Positions 1 through 8,242 of a stretch of 20,612 nucleotides of DNA are shown here, in pieces. The first letter of the stretch is position 1, and each line of letters begins with the position of its first letter. Under the pieces are notes generated by a model. That model had not been told where the DNA came from. It worked only from the letters and a program-made list of their open reading frames with translations, and did no database searches. Origin of the DNA: a virus; the IMG/VR virus record IMGVR_UViG_3300020159_001020, positions 1 through 20,612 of that record. The stretch is one strand, 5' to 3'. Position numbers and translations under genes: made by a program.

Positions 1-208
1 AATTCAAACTCGTCCTTACTTTGCTGGCAATATCATGCTGCAACCTGCATACAGCCATTTAATGGATCCAAAAGATGCACGTGATAATTATCCAAATGCT
101 ACACATGCAATGACGCACACATATTTTCACGGCACCAGCCCAGTAATAACACCAGAACAAATCGCATATATCGGCGAAATAGTAGATAAATTTATGAAAT
201 CATTTTAA
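1..208 (+). CDS. DegT/DnrJ/EryC1 (RfbH-like) PLP-dependent sugar enzyme, C-terminal fragment
   Basis: Only the last 68 codons are present; the reading frame is open from base 2 to the TAA at 206-208 and the 5' part lies outside the window. The visible tail contains TRPYFAGNIMLQPAY and, further on, THTYFHGTSPVITPEQIAYI. This fits the C-terminus of DegT-family nucleotide-sugar enzymes, closest in style to the RfbH/ColD 3-dehydratase branch, where an R-P-x-x-A-G-N-x-x-x-Q-P segment and a final PxxTxEQIxYI helix are typical. These enzymes carry out PLP-dependent transamination or C3 deoxygenation of 4-keto sugars in the cytoplasm. The key catalytic position (PLP lysine, or histidine in dehydratases) is not in the window, so aminotransferase versus dehydratase cannot be decided. 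It is the first visible gene of the + strand sugar operon, and its stop codon merges into the Shine-Dalgarno of the next gene. Confidence 0.8.
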   Translation, partial: IQTRPYFAGNIMLQPAYSHLMDPKDARDNYPNATHAMTHTYFHGTSPVITPEQIAYIGEIVDKFMKSF

Positions 209-217
209 GGAAACAGT

Positions 218-1324
218 ATGTCATATCGTAAAAAAGGTAATGAGATCTTCGAAAATCTCTTTGTACTAGAAATTGCAAATAACCATTGGGGCAGTTTAGA
301 GCGTGGATTAAAACTAATCTACGAACATGGTAGTGTTGCACGTATCAACAATGTCAAGGCTGCAATTAAACTACAGTTCAGAGATGTGGATGAGTTTATT
401 CATCCCGAGTTCAAAGGCGATCAAGATAATCGTTACATCAAGAAAACCGAACAGACCAAACTAAGTAGAGATGACTTTGCTGTTATGGTTAACAAGATTC
501 GTGACATGAGCTGTATTCCAATGAGTACACCATTTGATGAAAAGAGTGTGGACTTGTGTATTGAATTTGACATGCCTATTATTAAAATTGCATCTAGCGA
601 TGTTAATGATTGGCCTTTAATTAGCAAGATTGCTAGTACACGTCGTCCTACTATTATTAGTTCAGGTGGCGCAAGTGAAAAGGACTTGGATGATATTGTC
701 ACTTACTTTGCCAAACGTGATATTCCGCTAGCAATTAACCATTGCGTCAGTTTATATCCTAGCGAAGATAACGAGCTAGAACTAGATCAAATTGATTACT
801 TGCGGAATCGTTATCCAGATAACGTAATTGGTCTAAGCACACATGAATACCACGATTGGAGTTCTAGTATATTAATGAGTTATGCCAAAGGTGCACGTAC
901 TTGGGAACGCCATGTTGACATAGATTATAATAACGTGCCTGTTAGCAGCTATTGCTCGTTACCAGAACAATGCGATACATGGTTTAAAGCCTATCACAAA
1001 GCAGTTGAAATGTGCGGAGGACGTAGTACCTCACGTCGTGTTATCAGTCGCAAAGAAACAGAATATCTTGATCAGTTGGTGCGTGGTGCTTATGCACGTC
1101 GCGATCTAGAACCAGGATATAAAATACACAAGGACAGTTTTGAGAAAGACTTTTATCTTGCTATCCCGTTACGCAAAGGGCAATTAAGTTGCCGTGAAAT
1201 CATGAATGGCGAAAGCTTAACACAAGCAATCAAAGCCAACGATCCGTTAACTATTGATCACATTGATGGTCCATATGCAACAAACACATCACTCAAAAAT
1301 CTAATTAAAAACAGAGGACTATGA
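218..1324 (+). CDS. NeuB-like N-acetylneuraminate synthase family protein with SAF domain
   Basis: Predicted cytoplasmic PEP-condensing sugar-acid synthase of the NeuB type (368 aa, close to the usual 340-360). NeuB landmarks appear in order: EIANNHWG (18-25, for E-I-x-x-N-H-N-G), AIKLQF with Lys51, TPFDEKSVD (104-112), IIKIASSD with Lys123, TIISSGGAS (145-153), CVSLYPS (176-182), GLSTHE (205-210, where NeuB has GLSDHT) and ERHVDID (230-236, for E-K-H-F-x-x-D). Residues 285-350 form an SAF/antifreeze-like domain (RGAYARRDLEPGYKI onward), which caps the active site in NeuB enzymes. Start ATG 218 has a good Shine-Dalgarno, AAGGAAA at 207-213. The stop overlaps the next start by four bases (ATGA). 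Family membership is firm. The substrate is not: departures around the canonical DHT and NHNG motifs suggest a sugar other than ManNAc. Confidence 0.88.
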   Translation: MSYRKKGNEIFENLFVLEIANNHWGSLERGLKLIYEHGSVARINNVKAAIKLQFRDVDEFIHPEFKGDQDNRYIKKTEQTKLSRDDFAVMVNKIRDMSCIPMSTPFDEKSVDLCIEFDMPIIKIASSDVNDWPLISKIASTRRPTIISSGGASEKDLDDIVTYFAKRDIPLAINHCVSLYPSEDNELELDQIDYLRNRYPDNVIGLSTHEYHDWSSSILMSYAKGARTWERHVDIDYNNVPVSSYCSLPEQCDTWFKAYHKAVEMCGGRSTSRRVISRKETEYLDQLVRGAYARRDLEPGYKIHKDSFEKDFYLAIPLRKGQLSCREIMNGESLTQAIKANDPLTIDHIDGPYATNTSLKNLIKNRGL

Positions 1325-3168
1325 GATTAGCTGACTATGTAGCTGAACGCTGCGCTGAAGCTGGTGCAAGACATGTATTTCTTGTAACTGGCGGAGGTGC
1401 AATGCATCTCAATGATGCATTTGGACGTCACAAAGACTTAACACCAGTATGCTTTCATCATGAACAAGCGGCTGCTATTGCTGCTGAAAGTTACTATCGG
1501 ATCAATAATCAACTTTGTGTGCTTAACGTAACAACAGGACCTGGTGGTATTAATGCACTCAACGGAGTGTTTGGTGCTTATGTAGACAGTTGTGGTATGC
1601 TTGTAGTTAGTGGACAAGTCAAGAATGAGACATACTTACGTAACTACTCAATACCAATGCGACAACTTGGTGATCAAGAAGTAGACATTGTTAGCATGGC
1701 CAAGCCTGTTGTCAAGTATGCAGTAACTCTCCATGATCCCAAACTGATCAAAGAAGTCATGGACAAAGCCATATTCCTTGCCACACACGGTAGACCCGGT
1801 CCTGTGTGGGTGGATATTCCAGTTGATATACAAAGTACACAAATTGATCCTGATTCATTGACAGGTTGGGACAAAAATTTAACCACACTGGCACTAGATC
1901 CTGCAGTGACAGAAAACACACGACTGGAATTACATACATTAGGCATTGACCAATATGAACGTGATATTCCTGCAATTATTGATCGCTTGTATCAAGCCAA
2001 ACGTCCAGTAATTTATGCTGGAACTGGTGTACGGTTGTCTGGCATGCATGATGAGTTTCTGGAGTTAGTTGAACGATTAGGCGTACCAGTTGTTAGTAGC
2101 TTTAATGCATACGATGTTCTTACCAATGATCACCCACAGTACTGTGGGCATCCTGGCATGGTTGGTGATCGTGCCGGTAACTTCACTGTACAAAATGCAG
2201 ACTTTGTACTGATACTCGGCAGTAGACTAAACATTAGAATGATCAGTTATAACTATAAAAATTTTGCCAAGAATGCATACAAGGTCATGGTTGATATTGA
2301 TCGTGCTGAATTAGACAAGCCCACACTCAATATTGATCTCAAGGTACACTGCAATCTAAACAATTTTATCGCAGAGTTTTTGGAAAAAACTACAGTATAT
2401 GTAAGACCCGAAACACATACAGAATACTTGAATTGGTGCAGAGAACGTGTTGCCAAGTATGATCCAGTATTACCAACATACGAACACAAAATAGATTCTG
2501 TAAATCCTTATTTGTTCTTCGACAATTTTTTTGACAAACTAGATAACACAGACATAGTTGTTAGTGGTAACGGTAGTGCCAGTGTTATAAGTGGACAAGC
2601 TGGTAAACTCAAAGTAGGACAAAGATTTTACAGTAACTCAGGTAATGCAAGCATGGGCTACGACTTACCTGCTGCAATTGGTGCCAGTGTTGCTGCAGGT
2701 GGCAACAAGGTATATTGTATTGCCGGCGATGGCAGTATAATGATGAACTTGCAAGAACTACAAACTGTAGTGGGTTACCGATTACCTATCAAAATCATTA
2801 TTGTTAATAATAACGGATATCATTCAATCAAACAAACACAACAAGCATACTTTAGCGACAATGTGTTTGGAACCAATCCCAAAGATGGAGTAACACTACC
2901 AGACTTTGTTGCACTTGGTGTTGCTCTTGGTATTATGAGTCATCGTGTTGATACCATGGATGCGTGGAATAGTGATATGGTACAAATGTTGTTAAAGAAC
3001 AACGAACCTGCTATAATAGAAGTTGTAGTTGACCCGGATCAAATGTTTGCACCAAAACTTGCAGCACGTAAACTTGAAGATGGATCAATGTTAGCACCAA
3101 GTTTAGAATACATGAGTCCATTCTTGCCAGATGCCGAGATGGAACAGAACATAATCAAGGATGAATAA
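1321..3168 (+). CDS. ThDP-dependent acetolactate-synthase-like enzyme
   Basis: 615-aa thiamine-diphosphate enzyme with the three-domain acetolactate synthase/pyruvate oxidase layout. The N-terminal pyrimidine-binding domain carries FLVTGGGAMHLNDA (20-33) and the conserved catalytic glutamate in HHEQAA (Glu48). The central nucleotide-binding-like domain is around 210-370. The C-terminal domain has the ThDP/Mg motif, with GDG at 469-471 and NNN near 496-498. A C-terminal tail of about 40 residues (SLEYMSPFLP) extends past the core and recalls IlvB-like proteins of O-antigen clusters more than housekeeping IlvB. No regulatory small subunit is next to it. In sugar clusters such homologues (YerE type) transfer an acetyl unit from pyruvate onto a keto-sugar; this role is inferred from neighbours. 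It overlaps the previous stop at ATGA and the next start at TAATG, so translation is probably coupled. Confidence 0.88.
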   Translation: MRLADYVAERCAEAGARHVFLVTGGGAMHLNDAFGRHKDLTPVCFHHEQAAAIAAESYYRINNQLCVLNVTTGPGGINALNGVFGAYVDSCGMLVVSGQVKNETYLRNYSIPMRQLGDQEVDIVSMAKPVVKYAVTLHDPKLIKEVMDKAIFLATHGRPGPVWVDIPVDIQSTQIDPDSLTGWDKNLTTLALDPAVTENTRLELHTLGIDQYERDIPAIIDRLYQAKRPVIYAGTGVRLSGMHDEFLELVERLGVPVVSSFNAYDVLTNDHPQYCGHPGMVGDRAGNFTVQNADFVLILGSRLNIRMISYNYKNFAKNAYKVMVDIDRAELDKPTLNIDLKVHCNLNNFIAEFLEKTTVYVRPETHTEYLNWCRERVAKYDPVLPTYEHKIDSVNPYLFFDNFFDKLDNTDIVVSGNGSASVISGQAGKLKVGQRFYSNSGNASMGYDLPAAIGASVAAGGNKVYCIAGDGSIMMNLQELQTVVGYRLPIKIIIVNNNGYHSIKQTQQAYFSDNVFGTNPKDGVTLPDFVALGVALGIMSHRVDTMDAWNSDMVQMLLKNNEPAIIEVVVDPDQMFAPKLAARKLEDGSMLAPSLEYMSPFLPDAEMEQNIIKDE

Positions 3169-4250
3169 TGGATTTTAACAAGTTTAGTAAAACTGTTTCG
3201 TATGGGCATTTTGAAACACTAGATCACGGAAAGCCGGTCTGGATTTTCGGAGCAGGTGGATTTGCACGTAGCATTGCCAAAGTATTAATCAGCGAAGGGT
3301 TTCAAGTGTACGGATTTGTTGTATCAGATCCCAAGGAAAAAACTTTACTTGATCTTCCTATAGTGAGTTGGAAGGATGTTACCTGGGAAAATGTACAACT
3401 GGCAATGGGGGTATTTAGTCACAATGTGCCTTATACCAAGATGCTTGCTGAAGCACAGGAACATGGTTTTAGCAAAGTGTTTATGCCTTGGGAATTGTAT
3501 GCACAATTTAAAGATCAACTAGGCTGGCGGTATTGGTTAACGCCATTGAATTATATTACTGATCATCTGCAAGAAATTCAAAATGTTTATAATTTAGTTG
3601 AAGACGAGGAAAGTCGTTCGTGTTTACTGAATGCACTATTGTTCCGTGTTGGACTAGCCAACGAACGAGCAGATTATAAAAGCAAAGAGCCACATTACTT
3701 TAACAAACTATCATTGGCTAAATTTAAAGGGAAAGCTATTACCTTAATAGATGGTGGTGCTTACACTGGCGACACATACCAAGATGCCATGGCAGCAACT
3801 CCCGTTGATACAGCTTTCTTGTTTGAACCAGAACCTAAAAACTTTAGTCAACTAACACACAATGTTGGCAGCAACGCAATATGCTATCCACTAGCACTTG
3901 CAGACACATATAAAATTCTAACTTTTGCTAGTGATGTAGGTCCAAGTAGTGCTGTAGTCAAGCAAGGCGATATACATATTGCTGCTGGTGCTATTGATCA
4001 ATTATTTCCTAAACGTCATATAGACTTTATCAAGTTTGATATCGAAGGATGCGAAGCTGATGCCATTCGTGGTGCAGAGGAAACTATTAAACGTGAGCGT
4101 CCAGTACTTGTAATGGCAGGATATCACAAGCCTGGTGACTTATGGGAATTACCATTATTGTTAAATTTGATATGTGAGAACTACAAGTTCTATATTCGTC
4201 AACATGACTACAATAGTTTTGAATCAGTAGTTTACGCTATTCCTAATTGA
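3168..4250 (+). CDS. FkbM-family SAM methyltransferase with N-terminal Rossmann-like region
   Basis: 360-aa protein in two parts. Residues 23-110 start with VWIFGAGGFARSIAKVL and look like the small Rossmann-like PglD/NAD-binding module often placed before sugar-modifying enzymes. Residues 190-350 are an FkbM methyltransferase: motif I LIDGGAYTGDT (193-203), acidic FEPEP (219-223), and KFDIEGCEADAIRGA (289-303), which matches the family's K-x-D-x-E-G-x-E-x-x-x-L-x-G-A signature, followed by H320-K-P-G-D-L. FkbM enzymes O-methylate sugars and secondary metabolites. The start is fixed by the TAATG overlap with the previous stop. The position in the operon suggests methylation of the sugar made here or of the glycan carrying it. 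The family is clear; the substrate is unknown. Confidence 0.88.
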   Translation: MDFNKFSKTVSYGHFETLDHGKPVWIFGAGGFARSIAKVLISEGFQVYGFVVSDPKEKTLLDLPIVSWKDVTWENVQLAMGVFSHNVPYTKMLAEAQEHGFSKVFMPWELYAQFKDQLGWRYWLTPLNYITDHLQEIQNVYNLVEDEESRSCLLNALLFRVGLANERADYKSKEPHYFNKLSLAKFKGKAITLIDGGAYTGDTYQDAMAATPVDTAFLFEPEPKNFSQLTHNVGSNAICYPLALADTYKILTFASDVGPSSAVVKQGDIHIAAGAIDQLFPKRHIDFIKFDIEGCEADAIRGAEETIKRERPVLVMAGYHKPGDLWELPLLLNLICENYKFYIRQHDYNSFESVVYAIPN

Positions 4251-4251
4251 T

Positions 4252-5058
4252 ATGAAAATTGCTGTCCTTGGTGCAAGAGGGTTTGTAGGATCAAGTCTTG
4301 CTACATATTTTAAACACAATCACACAGTTGTCCCGGTAACACGACAAACAATTGATCTACTAGATCCTATAAAAGTTAGAAAGTGGTTAGAACATGAGAA
4401 ATTTGATGTTGTGGTCAATGCTGCTACTACTATGGGCAATAACAATTTACTTGCTGATACCCGTAACAATTTAGGCCTGTTTATGAACTTCTATAACAAT
4501 TCAGAATTGTTTGGTAAGTTTGTTAATTTAAGTTCGGGCGCAGAGCTTGATCGCAGTAGAGATTTACTAGAAGCTCCTGAAGAAGATATATTTACAGTAA
4601 TGCCCTCGGACAGTTATGACTTTGGTCAAAATATGAAAAGTAGAATTTGTGTACGTACACCAAATTTTTATACCATACGAATCTTTAATTGCTTTGGACT
4701 TGGGGAAATACCAACTAGAATATTTCCACGTTTTCTTTTAGCAGGAAATACTCCATTAACAATTGCTAATGATAGATATTTTGATTATTTTGGTATCAAG
4801 GATCTTTGTTTGTTAGTTGATTATTTTGCTAATAATGAATCTGTGCATAAAGATGTTAACGCAGTATATCTAACCAAGTACAAAATTAGCGAAGTAATTG
4901 AAAGATTTTGTACATTAAACAACTTAACACCAAACTATGTAGTTGAGTCTACAGGCGGTAATAACTATACCGGCAGCGGTCGTAAACTTGCTGAATTACC
5001 TGTACAATTACAAGGATTAGGCCACTCACTATCAACTTATCATGTCCCAGTATATTAA
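4252..5058 (+). CDS. NAD-dependent epimerase/dehydratase-like protein, atypical active site
   Basis: 268-aa extended SDR-like nucleotide-sugar protein. The Rossmann start is clear: MKIAVLGARGFVGSSL with GxxGxxG at 7-13. VVNAATT (54-60) and VNLSSGAE (91-98) occupy the expected later strands. The catalytic Tyr-x-x-x-Lys site reads Y122-D-F-G-Q126-N-M-K129, so glutamine sits where lysine is expected and the nearest lysine is three residues late. The substrate-side motif RIFNCFGLGE (around 142-151) and a YFDYFGIKDL segment are retained as in GDP-fucose-synthase/epimerase relatives. At 268 aa it is shorter than typical epimerases (about 310-340). Start ATG 4252 lies one base after the previous stop. 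It may be a reductase or binding protein with altered chemistry rather than a standard epimerase. Confidence 0.78.
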   Translation: MKIAVLGARGFVGSSLATYFKHNHTVVPVTRQTIDLLDPIKVRKWLEHEKFDVVVNAATTMGNNNLLADTRNNLGLFMNFYNNSELFGKFVNLSSGAELDRSRDLLEAPEEDIFTVMPSDSYDFGQNMKSRICVRTPNFYTIRIFNCFGLGEIPTRIFPRFLLAGNTPLTIANDRYFDYFGIKDLCLLVDYFANNESVHKDVNAVYLTKYKISEVIERFCTLNNLTPNYVVESTGGNNYTGSGRKLAELPVQLQGLGHSLSTYHVPVY

Positions 5059-5827
5059 TCAATTATTTGATTTATCTAAAAAGAATGTAGTAATCACCGG
5101 ATCAGGCGGTCACTTGTGTGGTGCAATGGCTCGCGGGCTTGCACAAGCAGGTGCTTCATCTATCACTATCTGCGATTTGCGTTTAGAAAAATCACAGGCC
5201 GTTGAGGCCACAATAAACAGGCTTGGTTACACCAATACTCTTTCGCTTGTATTGGATGTTGGAATTAAACAGTCACACGAGTTTGTATTAACTTCAGTCA
5301 TTGATAGATTTGGTGGTTGCGATGTACTAATTAATGGTGCTGGTATTAACGGTTCTACGCCATTCCTTGATATAACAGAACAAGAATGGGATAACATTAT
5401 GAACTCGCAACTCAAAGGCACTGTGTTTGGTTGTCAGGTATTTGGCAAACACATGTTAGAACGTGGAAGTGGAAGTATTATTAATGTTAGCTCAGCTAGT
5501 GCAGATCCACCTTTAAGTAAAGCATTTACTTACAGTGTGGCCAAAGCAGGTGTTGTAAACTTAACCAAGAACTTGGCAAGAGAATGGGGTACACAAGGAG
5601 TACGTGTTAATGCTATACGACCAGGATTCTTTCCTACAGAATGGAATCGTAAAAACTTTATTACTGCAGAACGTGAAGCAGCAATACTAGGACATACACC
5701 AATGCGTCGGTTTGGCGAACCAGAAGAACTTGTTGGTGCTATTATATATCTAGCATCAGATGCTAGTCAATTTGTTACTGGCACAGAAATAACAGTAGAC
5801 GGAGGCTTTGCATGCCAAACAATTTAA
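5042..5827 (+). CDS. Short-chain dehydrogenase/reductase (classical SDR), first of two
   Basis: 261-aa classical SDR, the usual 250-260 length. The cofactor motif TGSGGHLCG (19-27) is one residue longer than standard TGxxxGxG, as in the GGxGxLGxAMA subgroup. CDLRLEK (44-50) after strand 2 places an aspartate where NAD(H)-preferring enzymes have one. INGAG (97-101) replaces NNAG. The catalytic set is Ser150/151 in INVSS with Tyr164 and Lys168 in TYSVAK. The C-terminal HTPMRRFGEPEELVGAIIYL and TGTEITVDGG are typical of sugar-acid and sugar-alcohol dehydrogenases. It starts 17 bases inside the preceding gene and overlaps the following SDR by 16 bases. It probably reduces a keto-sugar intermediate of this operon; the substrate cannot be read from sequence. 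Confidence 0.88.
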   Translation: MSQYINQLFDLSKKNVVITGSGGHLCGAMARGLAQAGASSITICDLRLEKSQAVEATINRLGYTNTLSLVLDVGIKQSHEFVLTSVIDRFGGCDVLINGAGINGSTPFLDITEQEWDNIMNSQLKGTVFGCQVFGKHMLERGSGSIINVSSASADPPLSKAFTYSVAKAGVVNLTKNLAREWGTQGVRVNAIRPGFFPTEWNRKNFITAEREAAILGHTPMRRFGEPEELVGAIIYLASDASQFVTGTEITVDGGFACQTI

Positions 5828-6555
5828 GACGTACAGTTATTATCACTGGTGGAAATCGTGGTATTGGTTGGGACATTACACAACGTTTTTCCTCAGCCAA
5901 TTACGATGTATTTGTAGGATCACGTTCTGGCATGGAACAAAATCTTGTTAATGTGACACATGTTCCAATGGATGTACGCAAGGCCGAAGATCACGCAATG
6001 TTGGTTAATCATGCATTGCTGCGCACAGGTCGAGTAGATGTATATATTAACAATGCAGGATATTCAGAATGGCGCCCTATAGATCAAATTGACGAAGAAT
6101 TCTTAGATGACATTATTAATACAAATCTCAAAGGTGCATTCTGGGGTTGCAAGGCTGCATATAATGCAATGAAGTCAGGTGGTAGTATTATTAATATTAG
6201 TAGCATTGCCGGTAAACGTGGTAGCAGCAATAACTCTGCGTATGTAGCCACTAAGTTCGGAATGAATGGCATGACGCAATCTCTAGCAAAAGAGTTTGGT
6301 CCAAATGGTATACGTGTCAATGGCTTATGCCCTGTGCTTATCCCTACACCAGGATTAATGACAGCACTAGAAAGCAAGTATGCACCTGGAGGAGATAATC
6401 CTATTGAGTGGATGCAAAAGTTTGCACAAGAACAAACAGCATTACACAGATTGCCTACCGGTAAAGAAGTAGCAGATGCTTGTATGATGTTAGTTAATAC
6501 TACTGCTATTACAGGACAGAACATCAATGTTGACTGCGGAGTGTTTCCTCAATAA
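5812..6555 (+). CDS. Short-chain dehydrogenase/reductase (classical SDR), second of two
   Basis: 247-aa classical SDR with textbook motifs: TGGNRGIG (12-19), NNAG (80-83), INISS with Ser130/131, and Tyr144/Lys148 in AYVATK, then a C-terminal TGQNINVDCG. It is complete and looks catalytically competent. GSRSG follows strand 2, hinting at NADP preference since a basic residue is present and no acidic one, but this is only suggestive. It is clearly divergent from the SDR just upstream (different cofactor motif and tail), so this is not a recent tandem duplication. It overlaps its upstream neighbour by 16 bases and its downstream neighbour by one (TAATG). The likely role is a second stereospecific ketone reduction in the sugar pathway. 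Confidence 0.88.
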   Translation: MPNNLRRTVIITGGNRGIGWDITQRFSSANYDVFVGSRSGMEQNLVNVTHVPMDVRKAEDHAMLVNHALLRTGRVDVYINNAGYSEWRPIDQIDEEFLDDIINTNLKGAFWGCKAAYNAMKSGGSIINISSIAGKRGSSNNSAYVATKFGMNGMTQSLAKEFGPNGIRVNGLCPVLIPTPGLMTALESKYAPGGDNPIEWMQKFAQEQTALHRLPTGKEVADACMMLVNTTAITGQNINVDCGVFPQ

Positions 6556-7307
6556 TGCATAACATTATTCCGTGTCCTTGCTGCGATTCGTTAGATCAAA
6601 CCAGTATACCTGCGTATATGTCACAGTTCGTTGTATGGCGTACTACTGGAGTTAAACCTGAATCAAATCCTAGAAATTTATTAATTCAGTGTAATCATTG
6701 CAATTACTATTTTAGTGACACAAGATTTACTGATCAAGAACTTGCTCGATTGTATACAGGTTACAGGGGCACAGAATACAATCAAATGCGAATAGAGTGC
6801 GAACCAACGTATCAAGCAGTCATGTACTCTGATGTGTATATTAAACAACGTAAAGAATTTATTGATAGATTAATTGGTCAGCATGTTGCTGATATTGAAT
6901 CTGTTTTGGACTACGGTGGTGATGATGGAAAATATATCCCAGAGATGTTTGCCACTGCAGATAGGTATGTTTATGATCTTAGCGGTGCAGATACAATATC
7001 CGGAATTAAAAAATACAATACTGCACAACAACAAAAATTTGATCTTGTTATGAATTGTCAAGTACTTGAGCATGTGTCAGATGTAAATCAGTTAATAGTC
7101 AATCTCAAAGATCTTACTAACAATTACCTGTATATCGAAGTACCTGCATACAGAAAACCACCTGCAATTGATATAGTGATAGGCGAGCATCTTAACTTCT
7201 TTCGTAAATCATCATTAATAGCACTACTAAATAGACACAACATTCAAATAGTTGATACCGCGGTGGATTATGATTTGCAAGTATTAGCTGTTCTAGGAAA
7301 AATATGA
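6555..7307 (+). CDS. Zinc-ribbon class I SAM-dependent methyltransferase
   Basis: 250-aa protein. An N-terminal treble-clef/zinc-ribbon-like part has Cys7-x2-Cys10 and Cys46-x2-Cys49. A class I methyltransferase core follows, with motif I SVLDYGGDDGKYI (116-128), where the usual GCGxG is GGDDG, and a later FDLVMNCQVLEHVSD segment typical of Methyltransf_11/23 proteins. A Cys-rich N-terminus plus methyltransferase recalls sugar C-methyltransferases (TylCIII/NovU-like), which act on 4-keto sugars, but those are about 400 aa and have a C-terminal domain missing here. It overlaps the preceding SDR stop at TAATG and the following gene by four bases (ATGA). The methyltransferase call is strong; C- versus O-methylation is open. 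Confidence 0.82.
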   Translation: MHNIIPCPCCDSLDQTSIPAYMSQFVVWRTTGVKPESNPRNLLIQCNHCNYYFSDTRFTDQELARLYTGYRGTEYNQMRIECEPTYQAVMYSDVYIKQRKEFIDRLIGQHVADIESVLDYGGDDGKYIPEMFATADRYVYDLSGADTISGIKKYNTAQQQKFDLVMNCQVLEHVSDVNQLIVNLKDLTNNYLYIEVPAYRKPPAIDIVIGEHLNFFRKSSLIALLNRHNIQIVDTAVDYDLQVLAVLGKI

Positions 7308-8242
7308 AAAAGATTGTATATGTAACAGGCTGTTTAGGTCTCATTGGTTATCGTGTTACTACAAGATTATTAGACGAAGGTTATTATGTTATCGGTGTAG
7401 ATAAACAAACTTATGCTAGTAATATAAATTTTCTTCCTATGCTGCAAAAAAGTCAGCAATTTAAATACATTAATAGCGATATTAATGATTTAGATCGTCT
7501 TGTAGACTGCGATTATATAGTTAACTGTGCAGCAGAAACACACGTAGATAATAGCATCATGAGTTCGGATGTATTCCTAAAGAGTAACGTAAATGGAGTA
7601 CATCATCTCTTGACTCTTATTCAACAAAAGAGTCGTTTTAAAATGCCCACACTGATTCATTTTAGTACAGATGAAGTGTACGGCGACATAGAACAAGGTG
7701 CACATAAAGAAACAGACTTGTTAAAACCAAGCAACCCGTATTCTGCAACCAAAGCAGCAGCAGATATGTTGGTGCTGGCATTTGCTAGAACATTTAGTAT
7801 TCCTTATATTATTTTACGTCCAACAAATAACTACGGTGTTGGACAATATGTAGAAAAACTTATACCCAAGACAGTAAAGTACATGGAACTTGGTCGTAAG
7901 GTTGATCTACATGATAAAGGAACGCCTAGACGTACTTGGTTACATATCAGTGATACTGCTGAAGCAGTGTTAACTGTTATCAAGTCTGGTGTAGAAAATG
8001 ATATCTTTAACATATCAGGCAACTACGAAGATAGTAATCTAAATGTAGTACAAAAAATATTTTATCACTTTGGTATTACAGATTACCAAGATCACATTGT
8101 GGATCTTGTTCGCCCGGGACAAGATGTAAGATATGCAATTGATGACAGCAAACTAAGAGCTCTAGGTTGGGAACCTGTTGCTGACTTTGATGAAGAACTT
8201 GCTAGAATTGTTAATTGGTACAGACTTAACTTTGTGTGGTAA
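7304..8242 (+). CDS. dTDP-glucose 4,6-dehydratase-like (RmlB-like) extended SDR
   Basis: 312-aa extended SDR. The NAD-binding motif is TGCLGLIG (8-15). DKQTYASN (33-40) parallels RmlB D-x-L-T-Y-A-G-N. NCAAETHVDNSI (74-85) matches the dehydratase A-A-E-S-H-V-D-x-S motif. STDEVYG (121-127) holds the Asp-Glu pair that performs water elimination in 4,6-dehydratases, and Tyr146/Lys150 in YSATK complete the site. RPTNNYGVGQ and RTWLHISDTAEAV are also RmlB-type. The protein is somewhat shorter than RmlB (330-360). It probably makes the 4-keto-6-deoxy intermediate that feeds the upstream operon enzymes; the nucleotide carried is unknown. It is the last gene of the + strand operon, overlapping its upstream neighbour by four bases and its convergent downstream neighbour by 17. 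Confidence 0.9.
   Translation: MKKIVYVTGCLGLIGYRVTTRLLDEGYYVIGVDKQTYASNINFLPMLQKSQQFKYINSDINDLDRLVDCDYIVNCAAETHVDNSIMSSDVFLKSNVNGVHHLLTLIQQKSRFKMPTLIHFSTDEVYGDIEQGAHKETDLLKPSNPYSATKAAADMLVLAFARTFSIPYIILRPTNNYGVGQYVEKLIPKTVKYMELGRKVDLHDKGTPRRTWLHISDTAEAVLTVIKSGVENDIFNISGNYEDSNLNVVQKIFYHFGITDYQDHIVDLVRPGQDVRYAIDDSKLRALGWEPVADFDEELARIVNWYRLNFVW

Noticed and set aside
1648-1975. Three nested - strand frames within the ThDP enzyme gene
   Set aside because: They overlap each other and a complete, motif-bearing enzyme. None has a ribosome-binding site or protein-like composition.
1321-3168. Housekeeping acetolactate synthase (branched amino acid synthesis)
   Set aside because: There is no small regulatory subunit or other ilv gene nearby. 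The C-terminal tail and neighbours fit a sugar cluster instead.
6084-6527. A 147-codon open frame on the - strand
   Set aside because: It lies wholly antisense to the second SDR, whose catalytic motifs are intact. The product is cysteine-, serine- and leucine-rich with no domain, as expected of a shadow frame.
5042-6555. The two adjacent SDR genes as a tandem duplication
   Set aside because: Their cofactor motifs (TGSGGHLCG versus TGGNRGIG), central motifs and tails differ clearly, so they are distinct family members rather than recent copies.
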